A stretch of DNA of 64,000 bases from Candidatus Tectimicrobiota bacterium (GCA_026005175.1 BPKO01000008.1:62001-126000), one strand, 5' to 3'; numbered from the stretch's first letter, positions 27,828-37,640 are shown. A program made the numbers and translations. Notes: a model not told the origin generated them from the letters alone.

Positions 27828-28421
27828 ATGCCCGACGCCCTGCCTGCGCAGGCGACACCGGCAGCCGCGCTGCGGGCCCAGGTGCAAGGCCGCTTCGGCA
27901 CCATCCTGGCCGACCCGCCCTGGCGCTTCACCAACCGTACCGGCAAGATGGCCCCCGAACACCGCCGCCTTGCCCGCTACCCTACCCTCACCCTGGCCGA
28001 TATCCTCGCCCTGCCGGTGGCCGAGCTGGCCCTGCCGCAAAGCCATCTCTACCTCTGGGTGCCCAACGCCCTGCTGCGCGAAGGCCTTGAAGTCATGGAA
28101 CGCTGGGGCTTTACTTACAAAACCACCCTGGTGTGGTACAAAGTGCGCCGCGACGGCGGCCCGGACCGGCGCGGCGTGGGCTTTTACTTCCGCAACGTGA
28201 CCGAGCTGGTTCTCTTTGGCACGCGGGGCAACCTGCGCACTCTGGCGCCGGGACGGCGGCAAGCCAACATCATCGTCAGCCGCAAGCGCGAGCACTCGCG
28301 CAAACCCGACGAGCTCTACGATGTTATCGAGCGCTGCAGCCCCGGCCCCTACCTGGAGCTCTTCGCCCGCCAGCTGCGACCCGGCTGGACGCAGTGGGGC
28401 GACGCGCTCGCCCCGCGCTAG
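27828..28421 (+). CDS. MT-A70 family adenine-specific methyltransferase
   Basis: ILADPPWRF catalytic DPPW motif, LYLWVPNALLREGLEVMERWGFTYKTTLVWYK, SRKPDELYDVIERCSPGPYLELFAR. Confidence 0.88.
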   Translation: MPDALPAQATPAAALRAQVQGRFGTILADPPWRFTNRTGKMAPEHRRLARYPTLTLADILALPVAELALPQSHLYLWVPNALLREGLEVMERWGFTYKTTLVWYKVRRDGGPDRRGVGFYFRNVTELVLFGTRGNLRTLAPGRRQANIIVSRKREHSRKPDELYDVIERCSPGPYLELFARQLRPGWTQWGDALAPR

Positions 28422-28825
28422 CCGCCACGGAACCCAAGCAGGATCAGGCCCAGCAGGGCGACGGCCATGTAGCTGGCCAGCACCGCCGCCCCCGCGTAGT
28501 CCTTGGCCAGGCGCTGCCCGAAAAAGAGACAGAGCAGCGACACCACGGCAAAAACCATGCCCAGCAGCGCCAGGCCACTGCCCAGGCCGACCAGCAGCTG
28601 CAGTGCCCCCAAGCCGCACAGCCCTCCGGCGAGCGACTCGAGCACGGTGATGGTCCAGAAGAGAAAAGGGACCAGGGCGCGCAGGGGAGAAGCGGCAAAG
28701 TGCTCGCGGAGAAAGGCGAGGTTGCCGGCGCGGTCGAGCCACTTGTCAGCCGCCGATTGCCCAAAAGCAGTGGCAAAAAAGGCGGTCACGGCCAGCCGGC
28801 CAAACCACAGCACCCAGCCCTCCAT
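28418..28825 (-). CDS. DoxX-like membrane protein
   Basis: Four hydrophobic segments, FGRLAVTAFFATAFGQSAADKWLDRAG. Confidence 0.55.
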   Translation of the reverse strand: MEGWVLWFGRLAVTAFFATAFGQSAADKWLDRAGNLAFLREHFAASPLRALVPFLFWTITVLESLAGGLCGLGALQLLVGLGSGLALLGMVFAVVSLLCLFFGQRLAKDYAGAAVLASYMAVALLGLILLGFRGG

Positions 28826-28850
28826 CGTCTCCTCCCGCAAAGCAGGTCTC

Positions 28851-30005
28851 TCAGGTGTGCATGGTCAGCGTTTCGTGCAGCAGGGTCCCCTGGGCAAAGC
28901 GCTCCAGGCGCAGCGGGGACACGTCAAGGGTGCGGGCCTGGCCGTACAGGATGAGCTCGGCCACCACCTGCCCGGTGGCCGGGCTGTGCATGAAGCCGTG
29001 GCCGCTAAAGCCGTTGGCCAGGAAAAAGCCCTCTACCCCCGGCGCCGGCCCAAGGATGGCATGGTTGTCCGGGGAGATCTCGTACAACCCAGCCCAGCCG
29101 CGCACGATGCGGGCCTGGGCCAGCGCCGGCAGGCGGTGCGCCGCCCGCTCGCAGGCCCATACCGTGGCTTCCCAGTCCACCGTGGTGTTGAAGCTGGGCT
29201 CCCGGTCCTGGGGCCCGTACAGCATGTAGCCTTCGCCTTCCCGCCGGTAAGTGGTGCCGGCACCCAGGTCGATAATCTGCGGCGTTTCGTCGGGCAGCCC
29301 CGGCACCGGGCCGCTGATAAACACCTGGCGGCGGATGGGCTTGACAGGAATCTCAAGCCCCACCATGCGTCCCACTACGGCGGCATAGGGGCCGGCGGCG
29401 TTGAGCACCACCGGCGCGGCGATGTCCCCTTGCGGCGTCCTTACCCCCTGCACCCGGCCGTGGGCCACCAGGACGTCGATTACCGGCGTCTGCTGGTAAA
29501 TGCGCACCCCCAGACGCCGCGCCGCCTGGGCATAGCCCTGCACCACTTCGTGCGGCCCCAGGTAGCCATCGCAGGCGCAGTACGTTGCCCCGCGCACATC
29601 CTCGGTGTGGATGTACGGCCAGCGATAGCGCACCTCCTCCGGCGTCAGGTACTCCACCGGAAGCTGGAACTGGGCATAGAGCGGCCGGTTGCGCTGCAGC
29701 TGCGCCAGCGCCAAGTCGGAAGTCGCCAGCATCAGGTAGCCAATGCGGCGAAAGCCGGGGTCAACCCCCACCTCCTCGGCAAAGCGCGCCAGCTTGGCAA
29801 AGGCCAGCTGCGAAAACTGGATGTTGATCGCCGTGGAGAACTCCAGCCGCGCGCCGCCGGCGCAGCGCCCGGTAGAGCCTTCCCCCAGGGCGTCTTTTTC
29901 CAGCAGCACCACGTCCTTGGCCCCCAGGGCTGCCAGGTGGTAGGCCGTACTCACCCCCACGGCGCCGCCGCCAATGATCACCACCTCAGCGGTTCGCGGC
30001 AGCAT
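28851..30005 (-). CDS. FAD-dependent oxidoreductase (DAO family, sarcosine/glycine oxidase-like)
   Basis: EVVIIGGGAVGVSTAYHLAALGAKDVVLLEKD, NGFSGHGFMHSPATGQVVAELI. Confidence 0.88.
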   Translation of the reverse strand: MLPRTAEVVIIGGGAVGVSTAYHLAALGAKDVVLLEKDALGEGSTGRCAGGARLEFSTAINIQFSQLAFAKLARFAEEVGVDPGFRRIGYLMLATSDLALAQLQRNRPLYAQFQLPVEYLTPEEVRYRWPYIHTEDVRGATYCACDGYLGPHEVVQGYAQAARRLGVRIYQQTPVIDVLVAHGRVQGVRTPQGDIAAPVVLNAAGPYAAVVGRMVGLEIPVKPIRRQVFISGPVPGLPDETPQIIDLGAGTTYRREGEGYMLYGPQDREPSFNTTVDWEATVWACERAAHRLPALAQARIVRGWAGLYEISPDNHAILGPAPGVEGFFLANGFSGHGFMHSPATGQVVAELILYGQARTLDVSPLRLERFAQGTLLHETLTMHT

Positions 30006-30007
30006 GG

Positions 30008-30961
30008 TCACTGGCCCTGGGCGCGCACCGCAGGCAGCACATCGCGGGCAAAGCGCTCCATGACGCGCTGCATCTCGGCCACTTCGGTGGTCTGCACGTC
30101 AAAGACCAGGTGGCTGACGCCGCAGTCGGCGTAGCGGCCGATGTCCTCCTGGATGGCCGCCGGGCTGCCGGTAAGCGGTGTGCGCGGGCCGCTGGCGGCC
30201 TCGCGGAAGACCAGCGGCGCGCGAAACGAGATGGTGATCTCCTGCGGGTTGCGGCCGGCGCGTGCCGCTTCCTCGCGCAGCTGTGCCACCGCCTGCCGCA
30301 TCTCCTCAGGGGCCAGGCCAGCCGGAGGCCGCAGCCCAATGGGATGCCAGCCGTCACCCAGGCGCGCGGCGCGGCGGATGGCTGCCGGCGTGTGGCCGCC
30401 TACCCAGATGGGCGGATGCGGGCGGCGCACCGGCTTGGGGGCAAAGCCAATGTCGGCAAAGCGCACGAAGCGCCCCTCAAAGCGAGGATCGTCGCTTGTC
30501 CACAGCACCCGCAGCGCCTGGATGTACTCGTCGGTGACCGCCCCGCGCTGGTGGAAGGTGTCAAGGCCCAGGGCCACGAACTCCTCCTCCATCCAGCCCA
30601 CCCCTACGCCCAGCAGCACCCGGCCGCCGGCCAGGGTGTCCAGCGTCGCCACCACTTTGGCGGTGAGGAGCACGTTGCGGTAAGGCAAAATGAGTACGCT
30701 GGTGCCAAGCTGCACGCGCTGCGTGCAGGCCGCCAGAAAGGTGAGCGTGGTCAGCGGCTCGAAGTAAGCCTGCTCGGGCGGGGTGGGAAAGCGCCCCTGC
30801 GGGTCGTAGGGATAAAACGAACGAATCGTCTTAGGCACCAGGATGTGGTCGCTCACCCAGACAGAATCAAGACCCAGCGCCTCGACGTGGGTGGCCAGGG
30901 TGCGCAGGTTCTGCGTCGTCGCCGCCGGCCCGCGGCTGGGCAAGCTGAAGCCAAACTGCAT
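30008..30961 (-). CDS. LLM-class (F420-dependent type) flavin oxidoreductase
   Basis: GLDSVWVSDHILVP, TLDTLAGGRVLLGVGVGWMEEEF, PPIWVGGHTPAAIRRAARLGDGWHPIG. Confidence 0.85.
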   Translation of the reverse strand: MQFGFSLPSRGPAATTQNLRTLATHVEALGLDSVWVSDHILVPKTIRSFYPYDPQGRFPTPPEQAYFEPLTTLTFLAACTQRVQLGTSVLILPYRNVLLTAKVVATLDTLAGGRVLLGVGVGWMEEEFVALGLDTFHQRGAVTDEYIQALRVLWTSDDPRFEGRFVRFADIGFAPKPVRRPHPPIWVGGHTPAAIRRAARLGDGWHPIGLRPPAGLAPEEMRQAVAQLREEAARAGRNPQEITISFRAPLVFREAASGPRTPLTGSPAAIQEDIGRYADCGVSHLVFDVQTTEVAEMQRVMERFARDVLPAVRAQGQ

Positions 30962-31035
30962 GGGGGTCCTCCTCTGACAAGGGATGGACAGCCATCGCCC
31001 GCTGGCCAGGAAGCCTACCAGATCCCTTCCGGCCA

Positions 31036-31082
31036 GCACAAGCCAGAGCCGGCTTGTGCGCTGCGACAAAGTCAGGTACACT
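31036..31082 (+). promoter_or_regulatory. 9-bp palindrome GCACAAGCC-N6-GGCTTGTGC overlapping TTGTGC-N17-TACACT promoter
   Basis: Arms 31036-31044/31051-31059; -35 31054-31059; -10 31077-31082; divergent intergenic region upstream of glcD. Confidence 0.55.
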
Positions 31083-31119
31083 CGAGGGCAGCAGCAAAGG
31101 CAAGCAGAAGGAACGGGGG

Positions 31120-32526
31120 ATGGACGTAGAGCAGGCCCGTCAGGGGCTGGCGGCCATCGTCGGCGAAGAACACGTGCTCACCTCGCGTGCCGAGCGTGCC
31201 GTCTACTGCTACGACGCCTCGGTTTTTCGCGGCCGCGACCTCCTGGCGGTGGTCTTTCCCGAGACGGCTACGCAGGTCTCGCAAATCGTGCGCTGGTGCC
31301 ACCAGCACCGCGTGCCCTACATCGCCCGTGGCACCGGCACCGCCATCAGCGGCGGGGCCATTCCCACCCACGGTGGCATTGTCATCGAGCTGGCCCGCAT
31401 GAACCGCGTGCTGGAAATCGACCTCGACAACCAGGCGGCGGTGGTCGAGCCGGGGGTGATCAACCAGGACCTCAAAGAGCTGCTTGCCGCCCACGGCTAC
31501 GGCTACACGTACGTGCCCGACCCGGGCAGCCAGGTGGTTTCCACCATCGGCGGCAACGTGGCCACCAATGCCGGCGGCATGCACTGTTTGAAGTACGGCA
31601 TCACCAGCAACCACATCCTGGGGCTGGAGGTGGTTCTGCCCGGCGGCGACATCGTGGAAGTGGGCGGCAAGGTGGTCGACCAGCCCGGTGCCGACCTCAC
31701 CGGGCTGCTGGTGGGCTCGGAAGGCACCCTGGGCATTGTCACCAAGATCGTGGTGCGCTTGCTGCGGCTGCCCGAAGCGGTGGTGACGCAGCTGGCCCTG
31801 TTTAAAAGCGTGGAGGATGCTGCCAGCGCCGTCTCGGCAATTATTGCCGCCGGCATCCTGCCGGCCGCCTTGGAGCTGCTCGACCGGGCCATCATGCGGG
31901 TCATCGACCAGGCCATTCACGTCGGCTACCCGGAGCAGGCCGGGGCGGCGCTGATCATCGAGCTCGACGGCCTGCGCGACGACATGCCGCGCACCGTCGA
32001 CCGCGTGGCCGAGATCTGCAAAGCCCACGACGTGATCAGCATCGAAACGGCGCAAGATGCCGAAGCGAGCGCGCGGCTGTGGCTGAGCCGCCGCGCCGCT
32101 TTTGGCGCCATGGCTCGCCTGGCCCCACACTGCTACATCGTCGACGGCTGTGTGCCGCGCACCAAGCTGCCCGAAGCCCTGCGGCAGGTCATCGCCATCG
32201 GCAAGCGCTATGGCTTGTCCATCGTCAACCTGGCCCACGCCGGCGACGGCAACCTGCACCCGGGGATCCCGTTCAACAAGTTCCGCCCCGAAGAGACGGC
32301 CAAGGTGCTGCAGGCAGGGCGGGAGATCCTCGAAGTCTGCGTGGCCCTGGGCGGCAGCATCACCGGGGAGCATGGCGTGGGCATCGAGAAGCAAAACGAG
32401 ATGCTGCTCATGTTTTCCGCCACGGATCTGGAAGTGATGCGGCGCCTCAAGCGGGCCCATGACCCCGAGGACTTGTGCAACCCGAAGAAGATCTTCCCCC
32501 TCAGCCTGTTTTCTGATGCCGCATGA
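31120..32526 (+). CDS. glcD: FAD-linked oxidase, glycolate oxidase subunit GlcD-like
   Basis: PYIARGTGTAISGGAIPTHGGIVIEL, STIGGNVATNAGGMHCLKYGITSNHILGLEVVLP, GEHGVGIEK. Confidence 0.9.
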   Translation: MDVEQARQGLAAIVGEEHVLTSRAERAVYCYDASVFRGRDLLAVVFPETATQVSQIVRWCHQHRVPYIARGTGTAISGGAIPTHGGIVIELARMNRVLEIDLDNQAAVVEPGVINQDLKELLAAHGYGYTYVPDPGSQVVSTIGGNVATNAGGMHCLKYGITSNHILGLEVVLPGGDIVEVGGKVVDQPGADLTGLLVGSEGTLGIVTKIVVRLLRLPEAVVTQLALFKSVEDAASAVSAIIAAGILPAALELLDRAIMRVIDQAIHVGYPEQAGAALIIELDGLRDDMPRTVDRVAEICKAHDVISIETAQDAEASARLWLSRRAAFGAMARLAPHCYIVDGCVPRTKLPEALRQVIAIGKRYGLSIVNLAHAGDGNLHPGIPFNKFRPEETAKVLQAGREILEVCVALGGSITGEHGVGIEKQNEMLLMFSATDLEVMRRLKRAHDPEDLCNPKKIFPLSLFSDAA

Positions 32527-33866
32527 GCCTCACCCCTTCTGTGCTGGCCCGCCTGGAAGCCCTGGTGGGCGCCGAGCGCGTGCGCACGGCCGCTGCCTGC
32601 ACGGCACGCTTTGCCATTGGCGAGGTGCCCCCGGCCGCGGTAGTAGAGCCCGCCACCCTGGAGGAAGCGGCAGCGGTAGTGGCGTTTGCCGGCCGCGAAG
32701 GCCTGGCGCTGGTGCCCTGGGGGCAGGGCACGCAGATGCACCTGGGCGGCCTGCCGCGCCGCTACGACCTGGCCCTTTCCCTGGCTGCCTTGCAGCGCCT
32801 TGTGGAGTACGACGCCGCCAACCTCACCTTGACGGCCGAAGCCGGGCTGCCCCTGCGCGAGGTCTACCGGGCCACCTTGCCGCAGCGGCAGTTCCTGCCC
32901 CTGGGCTTTCCCGGCACGGCGGCCAGTCTGGGCGGCCTGCTGGTTACCAACACCAGCGGCGTCAAGCGTCTGCGCTACGGCAGCCTGCGCGACTTGGTGC
33001 TCGGGGTACGCGTGGCTCTGCCAGACGGCGCCCTGGTGCGCTTTGGCGGCCGGGTGGTGAAGAACGTGGCCGGCTACGACATGAACAAGCTGTTCATCGG
33101 CTCGCTGGGGGCTTTCGGGGTGGTGCTGGAGGCGACTTACCGCCTGGCCGCACTGCCCGAAGAGAACCAGGCACTGGTGGCGATATTCCCTGCCCTGGCG
33201 GCGGCTGCCGCCGCTGCGGCGGCGGTGCGCCGCTCCCCGCTGCTGCCCTCGGCTCTGCTGCTGCTCGACGCCGCAGCGGCCGCCACCTGCCCTCCCTTGC
33301 AGTCGCTGCCGATCCGCGACGGAGAGGTGCTCTGGGTGCTCGACGTCGACGGCACCCACGAGGCGGTGGCCCGCCAGCTGCGCGACGGCAAAGCCATCTG
33401 CGAGACTCATGGGGCGCGGGAGACGGCGGTGCTCGGTGGCGAGGCGCTGCTTGCCCTGTGGGCGTGGGGCGAAGCCTGGCGCGCGCCGCAGGCAAATGCC
33501 GCCGAGCGCTTCGGCCTGCGCCTTGGCCTGCTGCCCTCGGCGCTGGCCACCACCTTGCCGCAGCTGCCGGCGCCCCCGGGAGGGCGGCTGGCCTGGCTGG
33601 CCGACTACCCGCACGGCCAGGTGCTGGCCCACGTGGCCTTGCCTGAGGCCGTGAGTGCCCCGCAAGTTCAGGCCTGGCTGCAGCAGGTGCGGACGGCGGT
33701 CAGCGCGCAGGCGGGTTACTGCGTCGTCGAACACGCCCCGGCGGCGCTGCGCCGGCAGCTCGACCTGTGGGGGGAAGTGCGCGGCGCCTCGCTCTTGCGG
33801 CGCTACAAGCAGCAGTTCGACCCCCAAGGGGTCCTCAACCCCGGGCGCACCGCGGCCGATTTGTAA
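32523..33866 (+). CDS. glcE: FAD-binding glycolate oxidase subunit GlcE-like
   Basis: PWGQGTQMHLGG, SLGGLLVTNTSGVKRLRYGSLRDLVLGVRVALPDG, KNVAGYDMNKLFIGSLG; follows glcD with 4-nt overlap. Confidence 0.88.
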   Translation: MSLTPSVLARLEALVGAERVRTAAACTARFAIGEVPPAAVVEPATLEEAAAVVAFAGREGLALVPWGQGTQMHLGGLPRRYDLALSLAALQRLVEYDAANLTLTAEAGLPLREVYRATLPQRQFLPLGFPGTAASLGGLLVTNTSGVKRLRYGSLRDLVLGVRVALPDGALVRFGGRVVKNVAGYDMNKLFIGSLGAFGVVLEATYRLAALPEENQALVAIFPALAAAAAAAAAVRRSPLLPSALLLLDAAAAATCPPLQSLPIRDGEVLWVLDVDGTHEAVARQLRDGKAICETHGARETAVLGGEALLALWAWGEAWRAPQANAAERFGLRLGLLPSALATTLPQLPAPPGGRLAWLADYPHGQVLAHVALPEAVSAPQVQAWLQQVRTAVSAQAGYCVVEHAPAALRRQLDLWGEVRGASLLRRYKQQFDPQGVLNPGRTAADL

Positions 33867-33907
33867 CGCCTCGCCGCCTTGGCGAGCCCGGATAAGGATG
33901 GCACGTG

Positions 33908-35218
33908 ATGCTTGAAGTGGCCAGCACCGCTTCTGCTCCCTCGCCGCTGCACCGCGCCGTGCAGCACGCCCAGACCAGCTGCATCAAGTGCGGCTTTTGC
34001 CTGCCCAAGTGTCCCACGTATCGCCTGACGGGCAACGAAGCCGCCTCGCCCCGCGGCCGTCTCGATCTCCTGTACCTGGTGGCGCAGGGCGAGCTGGCGG
34101 CGACGGACATCGCCGCCGCACTCGATTTCTGCTTGGGATGCCGCGCCTGCGAGACGGCTTGCCCGGCCGGCGTCGCGTTCGGCGAGCTGCTGGTGGCCGG
34201 CCGTGCCACAGTGACAGCGGCGCACCCCAAGCCCTGGCTGGTGCGGTGGCTCCTGTGCCGCCTTGTGCCCTCGCCGGCGGGGCTGCGCGTGGCTGCCCTT
34301 TTCCTGCGCCTGTACCAGGCCAGCGGCATGCAGAAGCTGCTGCGCGCCAGCGGCCTGTGGCGCCTGGCGCCGGCCCTGGGCGCGCGCGAGGCCCTGCTGC
34401 CGCCCTTGCCCCCCTGGCGCACCTGGCGCCGGCTGCCCGCCGTGACCCCCGCTGTGGGCACGGGAAAAGGCACGGTGGCACTGCTTACTGGCTGCGTGGT
34501 GCCCGTGCTCTTGCCGCAGCTCAACCAGGCCACGGTACAGGTGCTGGCGCGCAACGGCTACCGCGTCCTCGTGCCGGCAGGGCAGCGCTGCTGTGGTGCC
34601 TTGCAGGCCCACGCCGGCGAACTGGAAGCGGCGCGGCAGCTGGCACGCCACCACCTTGCCCTTTTTGAAGCCGCAGGTGCCGACTGGGTCATCAGCAACG
34701 CCGCCGGCTGCGGTGCCATGCTCAAAGAGTACGGCGAGCTGCTGCGCGACGACCCGCGCTTTGCCGAGCGCGCCGCCGCCTTCAGTGCCCGCGTACGCGA
34801 CGTCAGCGAGCTGCTGGCCAGCGCGCCCCTGCGCGGGCCGCTGGCACCCCTGCCGCTGCGCGTGGCTTACGACGACCCCTGCCACCTGCTGCACGGCCAG
34901 GGCATTGCTGCCCCGCCGCGCCAGCTGCTGCGGCAGGTGCCGGCGCTAGAGCTGCTCGAGGTGCCCGAAAGCGACTGGTGCTGTGGCAGTGCCGGCATCT
35001 ACAACCTGGTGCACCCCGAGATGGCACAGCAGCTCCTGGAGCGCAAGCTGCGGCATCTTGCCGCCTTGCGCCCTCAGGTCATCGCCACCGGCAACCCGGG
35101 CTGCATCGTGCAGCTGCGCTACGGGGCGACGCGCCACGGCCTGGCTGCCGAAGTGCTGCATCCGGTAGAAGTGCTGGCGCGGGCGTACGGCGAAGCGGCC
35201 GGAGCGCCGCAGCCCTAA
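33908..35218 (+). CDS. glcF: Glycolate oxidase iron-sulfur subunit GlcF-like
   Basis: CIKCGFCLPKCPTY, CLGCRACETACPAGVAFGEL, CCG domains GQRCCGALQAHAG and ESDWCCGSAG. Confidence 0.9.
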   Translation: MLEVASTASAPSPLHRAVQHAQTSCIKCGFCLPKCPTYRLTGNEAASPRGRLDLLYLVAQGELAATDIAAALDFCLGCRACETACPAGVAFGELLVAGRATVTAAHPKPWLVRWLLCRLVPSPAGLRVAALFLRLYQASGMQKLLRASGLWRLAPALGAREALLPPLPPWRTWRRLPAVTPAVGTGKGTVALLTGCVVPVLLPQLNQATVQVLARNGYRVLVPAGQRCCGALQAHAGELEAARQLARHHLALFEAAGADWVISNAAGCGAMLKEYGELLRDDPRFAERAAAFSARVRDVSELLASAPLRGPLAPLPLRVAYDDPCHLLHGQGIAAPPRQLLRQVPALELLEVPESDWCCGSAGIYNLVHPEMAQQLLERKLRHLAALRPQVIATGNPGCIVQLRYGATRHGLAAEVLHPVEVLARAYGEAAGAPQP

Positions 35219-35238
35219 ACGCCAGGAGCCCGCACCCG

Positions 35239-35850
35239 ATGGGCCTGTACCGCCGCCTGATCTTGCCCCGCCTGCTGCACCTGGTGATGCGCAGCCGCGA
35301 GCTGACGCCCTATCGGGTGCAGCTGATCCCGCAGGCCGGCGGGCAGGTGCTCGAGCTGGGCATCGGCTCGGGCTTGAACCTTCCCTTTTACACCGCGCAG
35401 GTGACGCGCCTCTACGGCCTTGATCCCTCCTTGGCGCTGCTGCGCCTGGCCCGCCGGCAGGCCGCCAGGGCTTCTGTGCCCGTGCTCCTGCTCCACGGCC
35501 TGGCCGAAGCCTTGCCCCTGGCCGATGCCAGCCTCGACACCGTGGTATCCACCTGGACGCTGTGCACCATCACCGGCATTGAGGCGGCGCTGGCCGAAGC
35601 GCGCCGCGTGCTGCGCCCACAAGGGCAGCTGCTCTTCGTCGAACACGGCCTGGCGCCGCAACCGCGCGTGGCGGCCTGGCAGCGGCGGCTGACGCCGTGG
35701 TGGCAGCCGCTGGCCGGCGGCTGCCACCTGGATCGTCCCATCGCCGCCCTGCTTGAGGCGGCCGGGTGGCGTCTTGCTGAGCTTCATACCACTTACCTCA
35801 GAGGGCCTCGCCCCTGGACCTACACTTACTGGGGGCGGGCGGTGCCCTGA
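35239..35850 (+). CDS. Class I SAM-dependent methyltransferase
   Basis: GGQVLELGIGSGLNLPFY, LPLADASLDTVVSTWTLCTI, EARRVLRPQGQLLFVEHG. Confidence 0.88.
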   Translation: MGLYRRLILPRLLHLVMRSRELTPYRVQLIPQAGGQVLELGIGSGLNLPFYTAQVTRLYGLDPSLALLRLARRQAARASVPVLLLHGLAEALPLADASLDTVVSTWTLCTITGIEAALAEARRVLRPQGQLLFVEHGLAPQPRVAAWQRRLTPWWQPLAGGCHLDRPIAALLEAAGWRLAELHTTYLRGPRPWTYTYWGRAVP

Positions 35851-35858
35851 AGTGCGCC

Positions 35859-35887
35859 TTGCATGGCCAAAGAGGCCATGCTACGCT
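35859..35887 (+). promoter_or_regulatory. TTGCAT-N17-TACGCT with palindrome GCATGGCC-N5-GGCCATGC filling the spacer
   Basis: Arms 35861-35868/35874-35881; right arm abuts TACGCT 35882-35887. Confidence 0.5.
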
Positions 35888-35916
35888 GGCAAGCCCTCGC
35901 AGCGAAGGAGGAAGCG

Positions 35917-37131
35917 ATGACCCTGCCAAAGACGGCGCTGGAAGGTATCCGCGTGCTCGACCTCGGCCGCTACCAGGCCGGACCGCGCATCGGCTTGGTG
36001 TTGGCCCGACTGGGGGCCGAGGTGATCAAAATCGAAGCCCCCGGTGGGGACGAAAGCCGGCAGATGGAGCCGCACGTGCGCGGGCAGAGCGCCTACTGGG
36101 TGCAGTATAACAGCGGCAAGAAGAGCCTGGGGCTGAACCTGCGCAGCGACAAAGGCAAGGCCATCCTGCGCGAGCTGGTGCGCGTTTCGGACATCTTTAT
36201 CCAAAACTTTCGTCCCGGCACCATCGAGGCCATGGGCTTTGGCTACGAGCAGCTGCGGGCCCTCAACCGGCGCCTCATCATGGTCAACGTTTCGGCTTAC
36301 GGGCAGTACGGTCCCTACCGCGACCGCTTAGGCTTTGACCCCATCGGCCAGGCCATCAGCGGCATGATGTCGCTTACTGGCTTTCCCGGCACACCGCCCA
36401 CACGCACCTACAACCCGGTTATCGACCGCATCACCGCCCTGCACGGCACCATCGGCGCCCTGGCGGCGCTGCGCGAGCGCGAGCTGTCCGGAGAAGGACA
36501 GGCGATCGACGTCTGCCTTGCCGACACCGGCTTTAGCATGACGGAGATCCAGTGCTGCGCGTATCTTGGCGCCGGCATCGTGCCCGAGCGCGTGGGCAAC
36601 GGCCGCGGGCTGATGAACACTTACCAGACCCGGGACGGCTGGGTGCTCATTGCCGCCATGAGCGACAACATCTGGCCGCGGCTGTGCGAGGCCATCGGCG
36701 CTCCCGAGTGGCGAAACGACCCGCGCTTTCGGCGCCTCGCCGACCGCCACCGCGCCTGGCAGGACATCGAGGCGCGCCTGCGCCCCTGGTTTGCCGCGCG
36801 CACGACGCGCGAGGCGGTGGACACCCTGGCCCCCCTGGGCATTCCCATCAGCCCGGTAAACGACATTCCCGCAGCGGCGCAAGAGCCCCACTTGCACGCA
36901 CGCGAGCTGCTCGTCGAGGTGCCCGACCCCATTGCCGGGCGCATCCACGTCTCTGGCAAGCACATCAAGCTCAGCCGCAGCGAGACGGTCATTGGCCCCG
37001 CGCCTCTTCCCGGGCAGCACACCGAAGAGATCCTGACCACACTGCTACACTATCGCGCCGACGAGGTGGCGGCGCTAGAGGCAGAAGGGGTGATTTACTG
37101 CAGCCGGCTTCCCGCAGCGGCACCGCGCTGA
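35917..37131 (+). CDS. CaiB/BaiF family (type III) CoA-transferase
   Basis: LEGIRVLDLGRYQAGPRIGLVLARLGAEVIKIE, NSGKKSLGLNLRSDKG, NFRPGTIEAMG. Confidence 0.92.
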   Translation: MTLPKTALEGIRVLDLGRYQAGPRIGLVLARLGAEVIKIEAPGGDESRQMEPHVRGQSAYWVQYNSGKKSLGLNLRSDKGKAILRELVRVSDIFIQNFRPGTIEAMGFGYEQLRALNRRLIMVNVSAYGQYGPYRDRLGFDPIGQAISGMMSLTGFPGTPPTRTYNPVIDRITALHGTIGALAALRERELSGEGQAIDVCLADTGFSMTEIQCCAYLGAGIVPERVGNGRGLMNTYQTRDGWVLIAAMSDNIWPRLCEAIGAPEWRNDPRFRRLADRHRAWQDIEARLRPWFAARTTREAVDTLAPLGIPISPVNDIPAAAQEPHLHARELLVEVPDPIAGRIHVSGKHIKLSRSETVIGPAPLPGQHTEEILTTLLHYRADEVAALEAEGVIYCSRLPAAAPR

Positions 37132-37183
37132 CGGAGAGCACTGGCTGGAGGCTGCGGGCCAATCAACGGCGAAAGGAACGAGC

Positions 37184-37200
37184 CCCGGCCATGGGCCGGG
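37184..37200. terminator. Stem-loop CCCGGCC-ATG-GGCCGGG between convergent genes
   Basis: 7-bp perfect stem between stops of CoA-transferase and response regulator. Confidence 0.4.
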
Positions 37201-37208
37201 AGGCAGGG

Positions 37209-37640
37209 CTAAGGTCCGATCAAGTCGCGAACCCGGTCGAGCAACTCCTGGATGGTAAAAGGCTTGCTCAGAAACGGCACGGCGCCAGTGGCCACGTCGG
37301 GCAGCGTGCGGCTGTGCGGATCGCCGCTCATGAGCAAGAACCGCATGGTGGGATGGGCGGCCTTCCAGCGCTGGTAAAGCTCGTAGCCCTCTTGCCCCGT
37401 GGGCGTCAAGCGCACATCGGCAATCACCAGGGCGATGGCCTCAGGCCCCACTCGCTGCCGGACTTCTTCGGCCTCCTGCACGCTGGCCACCGCGGTCACA
37501 GCATACTGCCGCAAGCCCAAGGCCTCCACCAGCAGCTCCCGCACCGCGGCATCGTCATCAACCACGAGAATTCGCGGACGGGGTGGCTCGGCCGCCCTCG
37601 TGGGTCTCCTTGCCCGCCCACCTCTTGCCCGCTCAGCCAT
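37209..37640 (-). CDS. Stand-alone response regulator receiver protein
   Basis: ILVVDDDAAVRELL, VIADVRLTPTGQEGYEL, LLMSGD, FLSKPFTIQELLDRVR. Confidence 0.88.
   Translation of the reverse strand: MAERARGGRARRPTRAAEPPRPRILVVDDDAAVRELLVEALGLRQYAVTAVASVQEAEEVRQRVGPEAIALVIADVRLTPTGQEGYELYQRWKAAHPTMRFLLMSGDPHSRTLPDVATGAVPFLSKPFTIQELLDRVRDLIGP

Noticed and set aside
27043-27858. 271-aa antisense ORF with FGFQRAVPG repeats
   Set aside because: Mirror of the coding repeat; no independent RBS or composition support.
32208-33827. 539-aa minus-strand ORF
   Set aside because: Antisense to glcE.
33867-33907. CTCGCC-N5-GGCGAG hairpin between glcE and glcF as another terminator-promoter element
   Set aside because: Only 6-bp stem and no -10 hexamer abutting it; not counted.
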